A DNA stretch of 64,000 nt from Phoronis australis (Eukaryota; Phoronida; Phoronidae), in contig NMRA01000326.1 of assembly GCA_002633005.1 (NCBI GenBank), positions 214,680 to 278,679 on the forward strand, written 5' to 3'. Below, one piece after another: positions 11,901-21,430 of this stretch (positions within the stretch are counted from its first letter, which is position 1; every line of letters begins with the position of its first letter). The notes under the pieces are model-generated. The model worked only from the letters and a program-made list of their open reading frames with translations. It was not told the DNA's origin and searched no databases. Made by a program: the position numbers and the translations under genes.

Positions 11901-14900
11901 TAGTTTGAACTTAATGACCCCAACATTAAAGATTTAAGTTCGAGTCTGAACTTGAACTTGAAACTTTGAGGTTTTACTAGTGTTTGTAGCTGAAATGTAG
12001 GGCTCATCAATAGCGAAGTTGATTTAGAAAATTATGAGTAAACCATCATATACTCTAGCACAAAACTTTAGATACCGATCTTGAGTTTGTATTAAAGAAG
12101 GACAATTTTCAGTGCTTCGTTACAGGCAGATGTCGTGTGTTCGTATCTCACCCCTGTTGTTTGATCTAGATTGCCCTTCACCGACACGACGAGGAGCCAT
12201 TTGTTGACGAGTTTGGGTTTGTCGTTAGCCCAGGACAAGAGGTTCTGGTTCCCATGGTGTTGAACGAGGTAGCTCAGAATATTTGTTTACCTCTAATTTG
12301 AGCTAAACTGTACCAAGCTAATCGAAAGAAATAGACTGTACTTTATTTCGGCTGCTTTTGTTTTGTTAACGTGCACATGCAAACATATCCCGTCTTATTT
12401 TTGCAATTTTCTCTTGGAAACGCAATGGTTTGAAGATTCTCACTTAACAGTGGTAACTCCACTGTCTCTGTTAGTAACTATAAACAGAGCGACGGCAAAG
12501 TGTCAAGATGATAATAATAATAAAATTGATGAGCGCTACTGGTGGAAGGAATATAGGAACTATGAAAATGGGCAATGCATCATTTTCTAAACCACATTAT
12601 TCATATTTTTATCAAGGATACGTCTCCATTGGGATTTGAAAATAATGCACTTACAAACAGGTTTCACATATCTGCACTTTCAATTAACAGGTTATATCGC
12701 TACCAGAGCCTTACGAAGGCGGAACTTGCGTAGATACCAAAGTTAAAGATTTTACCAACCCTTTGGAATATTATTCTCCCTACAATTACAACTCGTGTCG
12801 AAAGGAGTGCCAGACAAGATATAGCGTTGAACAGTGTGGTTGCAAACTAGCTTTTGACCCAGGTAATGTCTTTTTGATAGCGTCAATATGTTGTAGGCTA
12901 GTGACTTGGTATTAGAAAATATTTATGTGGTCGGTTGTGTAAAACAGTCCCAAATAAGAGCTCAATTATATTCTCTTAATATTCAGCTTATTTGTAGATT
13001 AGTGCGCCGAACACTGGTTGTCCTTCCTTCTGCTAGGCCAAGATTAAGCTTTGATGCACACCAGGAGTAAATTCTGCTTTAAATACTTTAATATACTACT
13101 AAAAATTTAAAGTAACTAGTTACTCTATCATGCAACGTGTCTCATATAAGGATCAAGTCTACATCTCACAAGAACAAGGGATTTTGTGATGCATCCTGAG
13201 TGATATTAGGACCAACTACTGGGTTCATCATAGATAGTTGATTTTCAAGCAAAATGTCTAATAACATAAGCAAGTCTCGAGTTAATAAGAAATAAGATCT
13301 TTGTTATGCGACGCTCCTAATATAAGGAGTAAGTCTGTAGTTCAAAATACACATTTACTCGGTGAAGTAACGTGTCCAATTTAAAGAGGAAATCTATAAC
13401 TCATAATAAACAATTACTTTTTCATGCAAGATGTCTAATAACAGAAGCAAGCATCGCGCTCATGATAAATAGTTACTTAGTGTTTTAATATAAAGAGCAA
13501 ATTTCAGGCTCGTAATCAATAGTTACTTAGTGGTATATGTATCTAATATAAGTAATCACTGTTTCATGCAAGCGGCTACTTGACCTTTAATTTACGTCTC
13601 TCATTCTTCATTAAGTGGACGGAAACGATTTCATGGACGCGCCTATACAGTGCTATCCTTTACATCGCATAGCTTAACCAGCAGACACCGAACCCGCGGT
13701 ATAAATCCCCAGACCGTTGCCCCTTACCTCTGCGAAATCACCGAAAATGGTGACAAAACTTCAAAGACATCGATCAAACACCATTTCCGAGAACCAATAC
13801 AGGTGTGCCTCTGATTCGTGAACCAGTTTGAAGCCAAGTCACAGGATATGAAGCATTTTCCGCCAAGTGCATGATCCTTTGGAGAACCTGTCTCTTGGTG
13901 TCTGGGTATTTACAGCGCGAATTTGGCGGCTACTGGGCAGGAACTAGGTTTAAGAGGACCGTATCTGGGATTTAGAGGCGTGGTCGTGGAATCGTTTCCG
14001 CGTCCTATGATTGGCTCTAAAATGGTAAGTACACATGGCTGCTGTCAGCGCTTGTGCTAATTTAATGAAACGGTGTACTGCATAAAAACCATAAAAGTAA
14101 ACGTAAAATTTTCCTTTGATATATCTCCAAATTTTAAACAAGTTCATCAACGAAATACATTGAATGTTATCTTCATATTTTGTGTACAATGCACACAGAC
14201 ATACCTGCGTTCACGCGCGCGCACTCTTGCACACACACACACACACACACGCGCGCGCGCGCACGCATATATGTACACTCGGGGCACAAATAAACCCGTG
14301 AGTAATAAACCATACATTTCTGATTTACAGGCTCAAGCCGGATCTGTGTGGGCGACGAGTACGCATGCTACCGCCTTTCTACTCGTAAGTACTCATGTTG
14401 CACTCGACTAGGCGAGGTACATGTAACCAGTGTCGGATTTAAACTTGGGGTGTCGTGTCACATCCACTGTCAAACCAGTCGTACGTGTAAATAAAGGGAT
14501 ACGCATTACAGAAGGTGGTACCTGACACTGTGACGGCTGGGTGCGTCACACTGGATATTGGACATACCTCAGACTCGTAGATAACTTTACTCCTTGACCA
14601 TTACCAACCAAGGTATGGTAACGGAAATAGAATCTTATCATAATAAAAACTATTACGAAACCATCGTTATCGGAGTAAAAGACCTAATGCGATTTCGGTT
14701 TATTAGCAAGCAAAGCACGGCGAAATGCATTTTTAAAAGTAAGCATACACATTTGTGTTAAACAAGCTTCTGACGATTCGAGCTGATTGATTTTTTAAAA
14801 TCGTTAACATTTTGGGTCAGATTAAATCTTTCGTTTATTGTTGTGGTGTTCTGTGGCTGCATTCCACCATTAAAAGTGTCTGGAATGTAACAGTCGTGAC

Positions 14901-17827
14901 ATCCGGAATGATGCTGAACACGTTTTCAGTTGGTTTCAACTGGTTACCTGCTGGTCTGATCGAATTCAACTCTAAGGTTTGCATGGGGGTAATCCAAAAA
15001 CTTGATTCGTCTGTCAGTGGCCAGTTCTGATGCACCATATTGTGTAGTAGCACTGAATTTTTACGTGGCTATTGGTCACCAGAAAAAATAATTTAGCTCA
15101 AGTTTGAGTAACAATCTCGTGGCTTATCTGACCACACCCAATGAAGGAAACCTGACAACTGACCATTTCCAAGCCTCGGCATAACCATGTATGTGTATAT
15201 ATATTTATCGGCGAGTCATTGTGTACAAATGCATCATAAACGTCACAGGGGACGCCTTGTTTCACAGAACAAGACGTCGCGATGCGTTCAAAATCTACAC
15301 AGTAACACTAGTGCAAGAACATGCTATAAACCATTCCAACTCTTTTCAGAAAATTACGCCAAAAATGCCAGTATCGAACGATCATGTAATTGCCGGATGC
15401 CGTGTCACCAAGTCGGTTACGATTACCGCTTATCGTCGGCTATGTTCCCTGGATTGCAGTACCGTAGTTATCTTGCGAATGCCCACAACCTATCATTAGA
15501 CTACGCCAGGTAAGGGGAACCATAGATTAATCTATGGGGTAACTCCAAGGGTGAATTATCAAAACAGGAGGAAAGTGTAAAACTTAAGTGTTTAAAGGGA
15601 GAGATGGAATTGTAGAAGGGAAATAGGAGAGAGTAAGAGGAGGGGCAAAAACGGGAGAAAAGTGGGGAGATGCGGAATAACAAGGGGATGGGGGTGGGGT
15701 GAGAGTTAGAAAGAAAGGGTAAAAGGGAATGCCAGAAGGAAGAGGTTTGATGAAAGGAGTGGTAAAGTTATGGGAAGGTTGGATTATAGGAGTGGTAAAC
15801 AGCGGGAAAGATTCGACTATTGGACTAGTGAGGGGAGAGAAAGGACGTTTCGATTTTTACTGTCTTCGTTTTCTTTGCTTAAAAATAATCATTACAAATG
15901 TTAACTAGTTCTCAGATGTGGGTTGTTTAGCCAGCTCTTTGTTGATTGGTTAATTTAATTTTAGACAAAATCTTGTCGTGGTCAGGCTATACTTCGAAAA
16001 ATTGAACTACCAACTGGTGGAACAAGTGTTAAGTTACGACGGGATGAACTTTTTTGGTAAGTGATGCACGAACTGAATCTTGGATTTATGGGCAATTTGT
16101 TTTTGTTAATTTCTTCCTATTCTCCGACTTACGGTTATCTCAAACCTTATTTATTGGCCTCCATTCTAACTCGTTTTAGAAACTCATAGCAAAATAACCC
16201 CTCGGTTGATTTTAATGAAACCTTTTTTAAATGAAAACTTCACCACTTACTTCAAAAAGGTGCTAGGAATTTTCGATTGGTTATTTCGTTTGATTTCCAT
16301 AGCAAATCAACTCGCAAAACGTAAGGTACTTTTTGCAAAAATAGAAATTGTAATCGTCCTTGTTACGTTACGCCAAAACTAGGCCTTTATATCAAACATA
16401 CTAAAGATTTACCGAAGCCGGGAAAAAGCTGATTATATGGAGAGACGTGAAAATCTCAAGGGGTTTGGTTAATTATTCGGTGAAATTTTGTTTTTGGTCA
16501 ATATAACCTATACACCCTTTAGCTACGTTCATTATTTCAACATTCACGCGCAATATCAACAGAATTTGCAGTGCGTAATTAACTTAATTATCACAAAAAT
16601 TTATTATCAGCCAAGACAATTCTCAACACAACCTAGGACCAATATCACTCCCAGATACAACGAATCCAACTCTGTCATGCTTCCGGAGCCAACACATTAA
16701 GTGGGTCAAGCTGTTGCATTGTTGTCCACTTTAAAGTCACAGTAGATCAACAGTTCATTGTTATACACACCAAGCGCCGGGAGATTGATATGAAACCCAA
16801 GTACGAAATGGATTACAGAAATCGAGTCGGCGGTTGAAGATCGTGGTGAGCATGAGATCGAAACAGCAAAATGACAAATTACCTATCAAATTAAGGAAAT
16901 TGGGTGAAGATTTATCTCTCTCCACAGCTTGCTGTGTCCGTGAACACAAAGTCACACAGGCGTGAGGAGACTCGCAGCATTCGTTAATTCTCAACGGTCG
17001 CATGCATACAGACACACAACTCCCTCAGGATCTAAACTACGTTTGGTCTTCGTTTTCCTCGGCATCTTTCTATCCTAAGTACACACGTCGTTGACTCAAT
17101 GTTATGGTGACGCGTGAATGAAAGGACTGAGGGTACATACTTATCCACTCTGTGCTTGGCGGGAGATTCGATTTGAGTCATCCCGGTAACCTTTGACTTC
17201 TGAAAAGTAGTAAACACATTTCCACAGAGTAGTGTGCGGTTCCAAGGTGATTCTGCTACACGGTATATATTTCGTATTTGAAGTTCCCCGAGAATGAAGA
17301 TAAGGTATTTTGTTTGACATGTGTGAAACACTGTAAAAATTACCAATTTTTGTGAACAAGGTTTAAGATATCCATCTAAAGCCCATGCCAAAGAACAGTC
17401 CTGTGTTGGCAAAAGCACATAACCACACTTGGAGATATCGCTATGCGTTACATGCTAAGCAAATGGTCATACCTTCGTCACGACTGTTTTTTTTTACGGA
17501 ACGCACTCCTTGTTTATCTCTTTTGCGTCGGTATTCTACCGAGCGACACCTATCGATTTTTATCAGCACTACGAAGAGAATCAAAGCGCTCAGGTTTCTA
17601 GTAAAGCTAGCTCCTAGTAGTTTTTGTTGTCTTCAAGTCTTGACGTAGACAAGAATAATCGTATTCTTTATTTCTTTTCAGCCGATTTAGGAGGAAACAG
17701 CGGGCTGTGTATCGGTGCCAGTTTGCTCACCCTTGCTGAATTAATTGAGCTTATCGGTGTTATCATATTCAATATGATTTTCCGGAGAAGAGAGAAGACG
17801 ACCCCTGAAAAGAACAATGCCAAGTAA
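5767..17827 (+). CDS. DEG/ENaC (ASIC/FaNaC-like) cation channel subunit, gene B, complete
   Basis: Seven exons on the plus strand: 5767-5969, 11200-11758, 12170-12268, 12691-12862, 15350-15509, 15965-16056 and 17682-17827. Every intron is GT...AG, phases match, and the lengths sum to 1431 bases (476 residues plus TAA). The product should be a plasma-membrane subunit of a trimeric, amiloride-sensitive sodium or cation channel. Landmarks: the HG gating motif at residues 53-54; TM1 about 69-90; the post-TM1 signature FPTVTICNLN (Cys118); SGVCFQFN (Cys212); the palm strand PFVDEFGFVVSPG; a cysteine-rich region (Cys300, 323, 327, 336, 338); the SCNCRMPC cluster (Cys357, 359, 363); pre-TM2 GGNSGLCIG; the selectivity filter GAS at 440-442; TM2 about 436-462; and a short basic tail. 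The start is the first ATG after an in-frame TAG at 5737, with G at -3 and +4. Length is slightly below the ASIC norm of about 510-530. Only 10 extracellular cysteines are seen against 14 in ASICs, so one tiny exon may be missing. The gating stimulus cannot be inferred. Confidence 0.9.
7168..7395 (-). pseudogene. Non-LTR retrotransposon ORF2 C-terminal remnant
   Basis: The minus-strand translation contains RLCKLCNCGCVEDECHF, which matches the C-terminal zinc-knuckle pattern of LINE reverse transcriptases (CxxC followed by VEDExHF). It is followed by a segment resembling the usual tail of these proteins. The final Cys of the usual HFxxxC pattern is not preserved. No reverse transcriptase domain is seen upstream, so this is a 5'-truncated, decayed copy lying antisense inside intron 1 of gene B. 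Confidence 0.55.
7410..7640. repeat. AT-rich minisatellite, about 20-bp unit
   Basis: Degenerate repeats of AATTCAATCCTATTTTA spaced about 19-20 bp apart, roughly ten copies with substitutions and small indels. Non-coding, inside gene B intron 1. Confidence 0.7.
8840..9156. mobile_element. hAT5-like MITE copy A, 317 bp
   Basis: The right end CTAGATCCGCCACTG and the left end CATAGGCGGATTTAG are imperfect inverted termini. The direct repeat AATTC flanks both sides (8835-8839 and 9157-9161). Internal sequence matches copies B (10981) and E (32268), including a stretch whose complement reads TTTCATTTTGCTTGCGGCAGCC. No protein is credible; the open frames on both strands are chance. Confidence 0.75.
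10981..11127. mobile_element. hAT5-like MITE copy B, 147 bp, internally deleted
   Basis: Starts CAGTGGCGGATGTAGG and ends AAATCCGCCTGTG, with GATGG duplicated at 10976-10980 and 11128-11132. It is the same subfamily as copies A and E but lacks about half of the interior. It contains an ambiguous base (N) at 10999 and ends only 72 bp before the exon 2 acceptor of gene B. Confidence 0.8.
10999..10999. other. Ambiguous base N
   Basis: A single undetermined base within MITE copy B. It does not touch an exon. Confidence 0.95.
11200..11758 (+). CDS. Gene B exon 2: TM1 and proximal ectodomain
   Basis: The acceptor TTTTATTACAG precedes one base completing Arg68, then residues 69-254. TM1 is the run from ILWFLLF to about residue 90; KRKPVQTK and FPTVTICNLNKYR follow, the most conserved post-TM1 block of the family. 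SGVCFQFN and the beta strand FGLMVMLNADQENYY lie near the end. The donor is AAG|GTATGA, phase 0. It aligns with gene C exon 61480-62032 with identical boundaries. Confidence 0.9.
12170..12268 (+). CDS. Gene B exon 3: palm-domain microexon
   Basis: A 99-base, phase 0-0 exon (residues 255-287) between TTGATCTAG and GAG|GTAGCT. It encodes EEPFVDEFGFVVSPGQE, matching the family pattern in which an acidic/Pro segment is followed by GFxxxPG. Without it GFK would join VISLP and a conserved palm strand would be missing. It lacks its own ATG and is too short for a routine ORF screen. Confidence 0.85.
12691..12862 (+). CDS. Gene B exon 4: cysteine-rich ectodomain segment
   Basis: Residues 288-344 plus one base. 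It contains ISLPEPYEGGTC, then YYSPYNYNSCRKECQ and QCGC, the canonical cysteine-rich spacing of DEG/ENaC ectodomains. Acceptor CAATTAACAG, donor CCAG|GTAATG in phase 1. Confidence 0.9.
13090..13575. repeat. Decayed tandem repeat, about 55-65-bp unit
   Basis: Variants of TAGTTACT...CATGCAA...TCTAATATAAG...AAGTC recur about seven times. The copies are heavily diverged and indel-rich. It lies in intron 4 of gene B and is non-coding. Confidence 0.55.
14213..14275. repeat. (CG)n/(CA)n alternating purine-pyrimidine tract
   Basis: CGCGCGCGC, then (CA)n, then (GC)n, then CGCATATATG: about 60 bp of almost unbroken alternation. Such tracts readily adopt Z-DNA. Intron 4 of gene B. Confidence 0.85.
15350..15509 (+). 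CDS. Gene B exon 5: thumb and wrist-proximal segment
   Basis: Two bases complete Glu345, then residues 346-397 plus two bases. SCNCRMPCHQVGYDY matches the CxCxxPCxxxxY signature before the wrist. Acceptor CTCTTTTCAG, donor CCAG|GTAAGG. The boundary position matches the equivalent intron in vertebrate ASIC genes as I recall them. An 18-bp perfect palindrome lies just inside the following intron. Confidence 0.9.
15519..15536. repeat. 18-bp perfect palindrome next to a splice donor
   Basis: CCATAGATTAATCTATGG begins about ten bases downstream of the exon 5 donor of gene B. It could form a hairpin near the U1 site, but there is no evidence that it does. Confidence 0.4.
15560..15845. repeat. Purine-rich (G/A) intronic tract
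   Basis: About 285 bp with very few C residues and many GGGGA, GGAGAG and GAAAGG runs, in intron 5 of gene B. It has no clear repeat unit. Such tracts can form triplex structure; function unknown. Confidence 0.6.
15965..16056 (+). CDS. Gene B exon 6: pre-TM2 segment
   Basis: One base completes Arg398, then residues 399-428 plus one base. It encodes NLVVVRLYFEKLNYQLVEQ, matching the conserved strand (LxVFFExLxYExxEQ) that precedes TM2, and ends with NFF. Acceptor TTAATTTTAG, donor TTTG|GTAAGT. Confidence 0.9.
16057..17681. other. Gene B intron 6
   Basis: No exon, repeat family or RNA gene recognised. Open frames on both strands have no family resemblance. Confidence 0.5.
17682..17827 (+). 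CDS. Gene B exon 7: TM2, selectivity filter, C terminus
   Basis: Two bases complete Ala429, then residues 430-476 and TAA (17825-17827). GGNSGLCIGAS contains the GxS filter; LLTLAELIELIGVIIF is TM2; RRREKTTPEKNNAK is the cytosolic tail. Acceptor TTTCTTTTCAG. Nearly identical to 1423-1559. Confidence 0.92.
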
Positions 17828-18017
17828 TCGGCTTATACGAAGAAACAGCATGAACACACATTCCCTTTCAACCCACAGCTAGATTATATAAAAATCGTTC
17901 ATATAGGATATTTATCTATTCGGAAGAAGATCGAGCGACACGAGCAGAGTTGGTAGAAAAGATATATAGGCTACCAGCGTCAACTCTCATCTCTTGCTAA
18001 GAGGCACGAGTCATCAA

Positions 18018-18344
18018 CTACCTTTGTGAACATGTGTTACAAAGTCTCGGAAATAAATCAATGTTTTTCGAAGGCTTGACATTCACAGAAATCTGTTGTT
18101 CGCATGGAAATAATTTCGCGCCGTTGGTGTTCAAATGGCTCGTTTTCTTAAAAATCTGGCTGGAGTAGCGAGATTGAACAATATTCCGCTGTGCCATGGA
18201 TGTGGTTCTGGGTGGGTGGTGTTTCATAAGTTGTCGTGTTGCTCCTCTAAAGCGTAGGTCACGCTTGTTCGTTTTGCAGAATTTATAAGTTTTCATTTTT
18301 TTCTCCAGACTGTTTAAGCCAGGTTGTTGATGGCTAAAGAGCAT
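18018..18344 (-). pseudogene. Possible BED-finger (hAT transposase) remnant
   Basis: The minus-strand frame contains FCKTNKRDLRFRGATRQLMKHHPP. This resembles the BED zinc finger of hAT transposases and ZBED proteins (CxxCKKxL, then TSxLxxHLxxxH), but the second Cys is replaced by Asn and the spacing of the His residues is poor. It overlaps the likely 3' UTR of gene B on the other strand. No transposase core is seen. A weak call. Confidence 0.25.
18052..18057 (+). promoter_or_regulatory. Candidate polyadenylation signal of gene B
   Basis: AATAAA, 225 bases after the stop codon, within TCGGAAATAAATCAATG. It is the first canonical hexamer downstream; the cleavage site is not visible. Confidence 0.45.
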
Positions 18345-21100
18345 TATTTTGCTTCAGCGAAGTGAATGAGAAGTGGTTTTTAGTATTTATTAATAGGCCA
18401 AAATCGGGTTTGGTAGCATCTAAAGCGTGCTGACAATTTTTATTCATTTCGAAATCTTCCAGGCCTGTTGGCTACGCCACTTAAAAACATGGAAGGCTGT
18501 AAACACTGAAAAATGATGTCTTGCGCCCTCTCAAATGTAACAAAAAAAAATTCAGAAAAAATAGTGTGCATATTTTGTGTGAACTTTATGGCGTCTATGG
18601 AAGGCACGGCGGCAACGTTGTTTTCGTGACAGAAGGTCCAATGTTCTTGAAAAGGCCGACTTCAACAACGTTCGTCCGCTGCTGATTAGCATAGTATCCA
18701 AGTTCAGACCTGCTGTCTGCACCACCTGAAGATATGGGAAAATGTTATATAGCATGGCTTGATAATGACACCTGATCTGGTGCGCTACATGTACATGTTG
18801 TAATCAGTTTTCATATTTGACACAGTCGCATTAGCGGCCAAAGTAAGTCTGAACTGCTGGTACCACACATCATTTTAAACGTAATAAAATGCAGAAGGTA
18901 TGTTTTGAGCGACAACCATCACCAAAACGTCGATCAAATTCACTTCTGTAATTGATCATTAACACATGAATGAAACACGGATAACATTTTGCTCAAAACA
19001 CTGAGCAAATGCCTTCTCAGGCACACGAAACCATCAATTTGGGTCAAATGACGAAACTTCAATCCTTGTAGCATGCTGAACCCGGAATTTTGTACCGGTG
19101 GTGATGCCAACACAGTCATTTAAACAATACAGGTTTATAACGTTCGCTTGGCATAGAATGTTCCACACCACGCATGCCAGCCAACTGTGCGTTTGTTTAC
19201 AGTGAACCTCAGTGGTTGCAACAGATACGTTATAAGTAGACTCTAAGAAAGTTTGCGCTATTGTAGTTCGTCTGACGTGAGTGCTAAGCCTAATCGTGTT
19301 TTACAAAATATTTTGGCAAAATCGGAAAATAAATCAGAATCTAACACAGTATATAGACTAACGATATGACAATGTTTCGTATGCATTACTGGTGGTTTAT
19401 TCCTTGCAACCTTTTCTTTGAAGAGCTGTAGAGAGAATGCATCTTTCAGCAGCTCAGCGCATCGTATAATCAGAACGCGTACAGTATTCATTGCGGTCGC
19501 TTTGTTGCTATCCTTCACAAGCGACGCCATCTTTAGCATTAGCCAGGTAAAGAATGCAAACGCGTCCTAGTCTCTCAGTAACGTTTTACACTTGCGACAT
19601 ATAGCGAGCTCACTAGCTATGGCATTTGGCGTATTTTGATTCAAAATAGATCACAAACTAGTTCTTATATCGGCGTCGTCCGCACCTTTTACTCCTTGGA
19701 ACAATATTTGACACAACAAATTATGCGCTGAAAATTGATAAAGTTAGTAATGAATTAGGAAAGATTCATGTAATATGAAAATGATACATTAAAACCTTTA
19801 TTTCATATTACATGTTTGAGACAACCCTACTAAATTCAGTTTTATAGCCTGGTAATTTAATACTGACACTAATTCGTGAGTGTAAAAAGTCATTGAGTGA
19901 CAGGGTCGGGTTTGCAGTATGAATCGAGTGGCAGCTACACCTACGCGTCAGCGAAAGGAGATGTTCCATGAGGACACGGGGACTGCTGTTGATGGGAAGG
20001 GGCACACCATCATTCCTCTGCTGCTGGAACATGATACCCCTTGCTACGCCCGTTGATTTTGTCATATTTTTATTCCATTTAAATACGTGTTATTTAGCAA
20101 TTGACTCCTATTTTTCATTTTTGTTTCACGGAAAGACAAAAGTTTAGTTAAAATTCATTTTCAGATGCACAAAATTTATTTTAACATTTTTTAAACTTTA
20201 TCAAAAACTGTGTTTGCCGAAAACCAATTTAAAGTGATTGATTACTTTTGTCCATTACCAAATCAAAGGGACATTACTAATTGTGACTTTAAATCTATTG
20301 ACTCACTTGGTATCTGTTTTTACATTACAAATCACTGGTTTTCTATTTTTTGTCCCAATTGCCTAAAATGGCAACTAGTAAATGATTGACTGGGTGCTAT
20401 TTTTGACTCTAGGCACGTGCCACAGTTACTGGATACACTTGTGCATCCCTATAAAACAGATCTAGTAATGCACATTAAAATATATGTAGGTGGCCTAATG
20501 GGTCTATTGTATCCTTAGGCCTACTCCATGTGAGTATCCCTCTGGGCGATCCCCTTGAGAAAAGTCACCAATATTTGATTTTCGTGGTAGAAAAAAACAA
20601 TCAAGTTACATAGTAACAATAATGCTTACCAAACAGTGCAAGAACAAAACAAATCTAATGTTTTCCCAGATATTTGCATGCGTATTTCACGCGACTTCTC
20701 TGACATGAGCGTTAATCACCAACACTTGGGGTTTACATTTACTTCATTTTCACCACTATAAATTATTATTTCTAATCTTGCAGATAGTAATTTAAGACCA
20801 TTCTCTTGATTTTTTACCCAAGATTATCTGATTTCTTAAGACAGCTGACTGAAAAGTCGTCGGGAATTTTCTACTTATTACCCGTGTCAGCTGCACTAGC
20901 AGAAGCCATTTTCTTCTTGGCTTGTGATGCATGACAACAATACTAATTTACTGTAGCCGCGCCAGCACGCAGGTGTCACTTAATTTTCCTTGGTATTTTT
21001 TTTACACCGGCGTTTCTGATAGGCTAGTCGAATTCGCAACAGGCAGCGCTTTAAGCAAAAAACTGGCACGACTGATGGACTGAAGTGTAAATGTGGTCTG
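18345..21100. other. Intergenic, nothing recognised
   Basis: No frame on either strand resembles a known family, and no clear inverted or tandem repeat stands out. Confidence 0.4.
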
Positions 21101-21109
21101 TTGTCAGTG

Positions 21110-21245
21110 GCGGATCTAGGATATCACACGGGGGGGCCAACATTTTGTCCGGCTGTAAGCATTTGCGGAAACCACGATTGTAGTTGCGCGTAGCACCGAA
21201 GAGGGGAGGTCGGGGGGGGGGGGGGGTTGCCCCCCCTCTCGCCAA
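21110..21245. mobile_element. hAT5-like MITE fragment
   Basis: Begins CAGTGGCGGATCTAGGATA like the complete copies, but the right end stops in poly-G/C-rich sequence without the CCGCCACTG terminus. The fragment is truncated and has no recognisable target duplication. Confidence 0.6.
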
Positions 21246-21359
21246 GGAAATTTTTCATTTTCTTCCTTCAAAAATCAAGCATTTTCCTTGATTCCTGAAG
21301 AATTATTCAAGAAAATAGAAACACGAAGAACATATCAAAACAGAAAAAAACGCACGTAC

Positions 21360-21430
21360 TAGAGACTCGAACTCGCGACCTGGCGGTTAGCGCGCGCGTG
21401 CATTACCAATACACCACCAGGACTTATATG
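21360..21430 (-). mobile_element. tRNA-like sequence (SINE head or tRNA pseudogene)
   Basis: Minus strand shows an A-box-like TGGTGTATTGGTAATGCAC and a B-box-like GAGTTCGAGTCTC at tRNA spacing, followed within about 20 bases by a run of seven T. The T stem pairs at only about three of five positions and no acceptor stem closes, so it is not a functional tRNA. Confidence 0.45.

Noticed and set aside
15187-15349. Upstream part of the long frame covering gene B exon 5
   Set aside because: The family similarity starts exactly at the acceptor AG at 15348-15349; the upstream part is intron.
21360-21430. Functional tRNA gene
   Set aside because: The T stem is only partly paired and no acceptor stem closes; treated as a tRNA-derived repeat.
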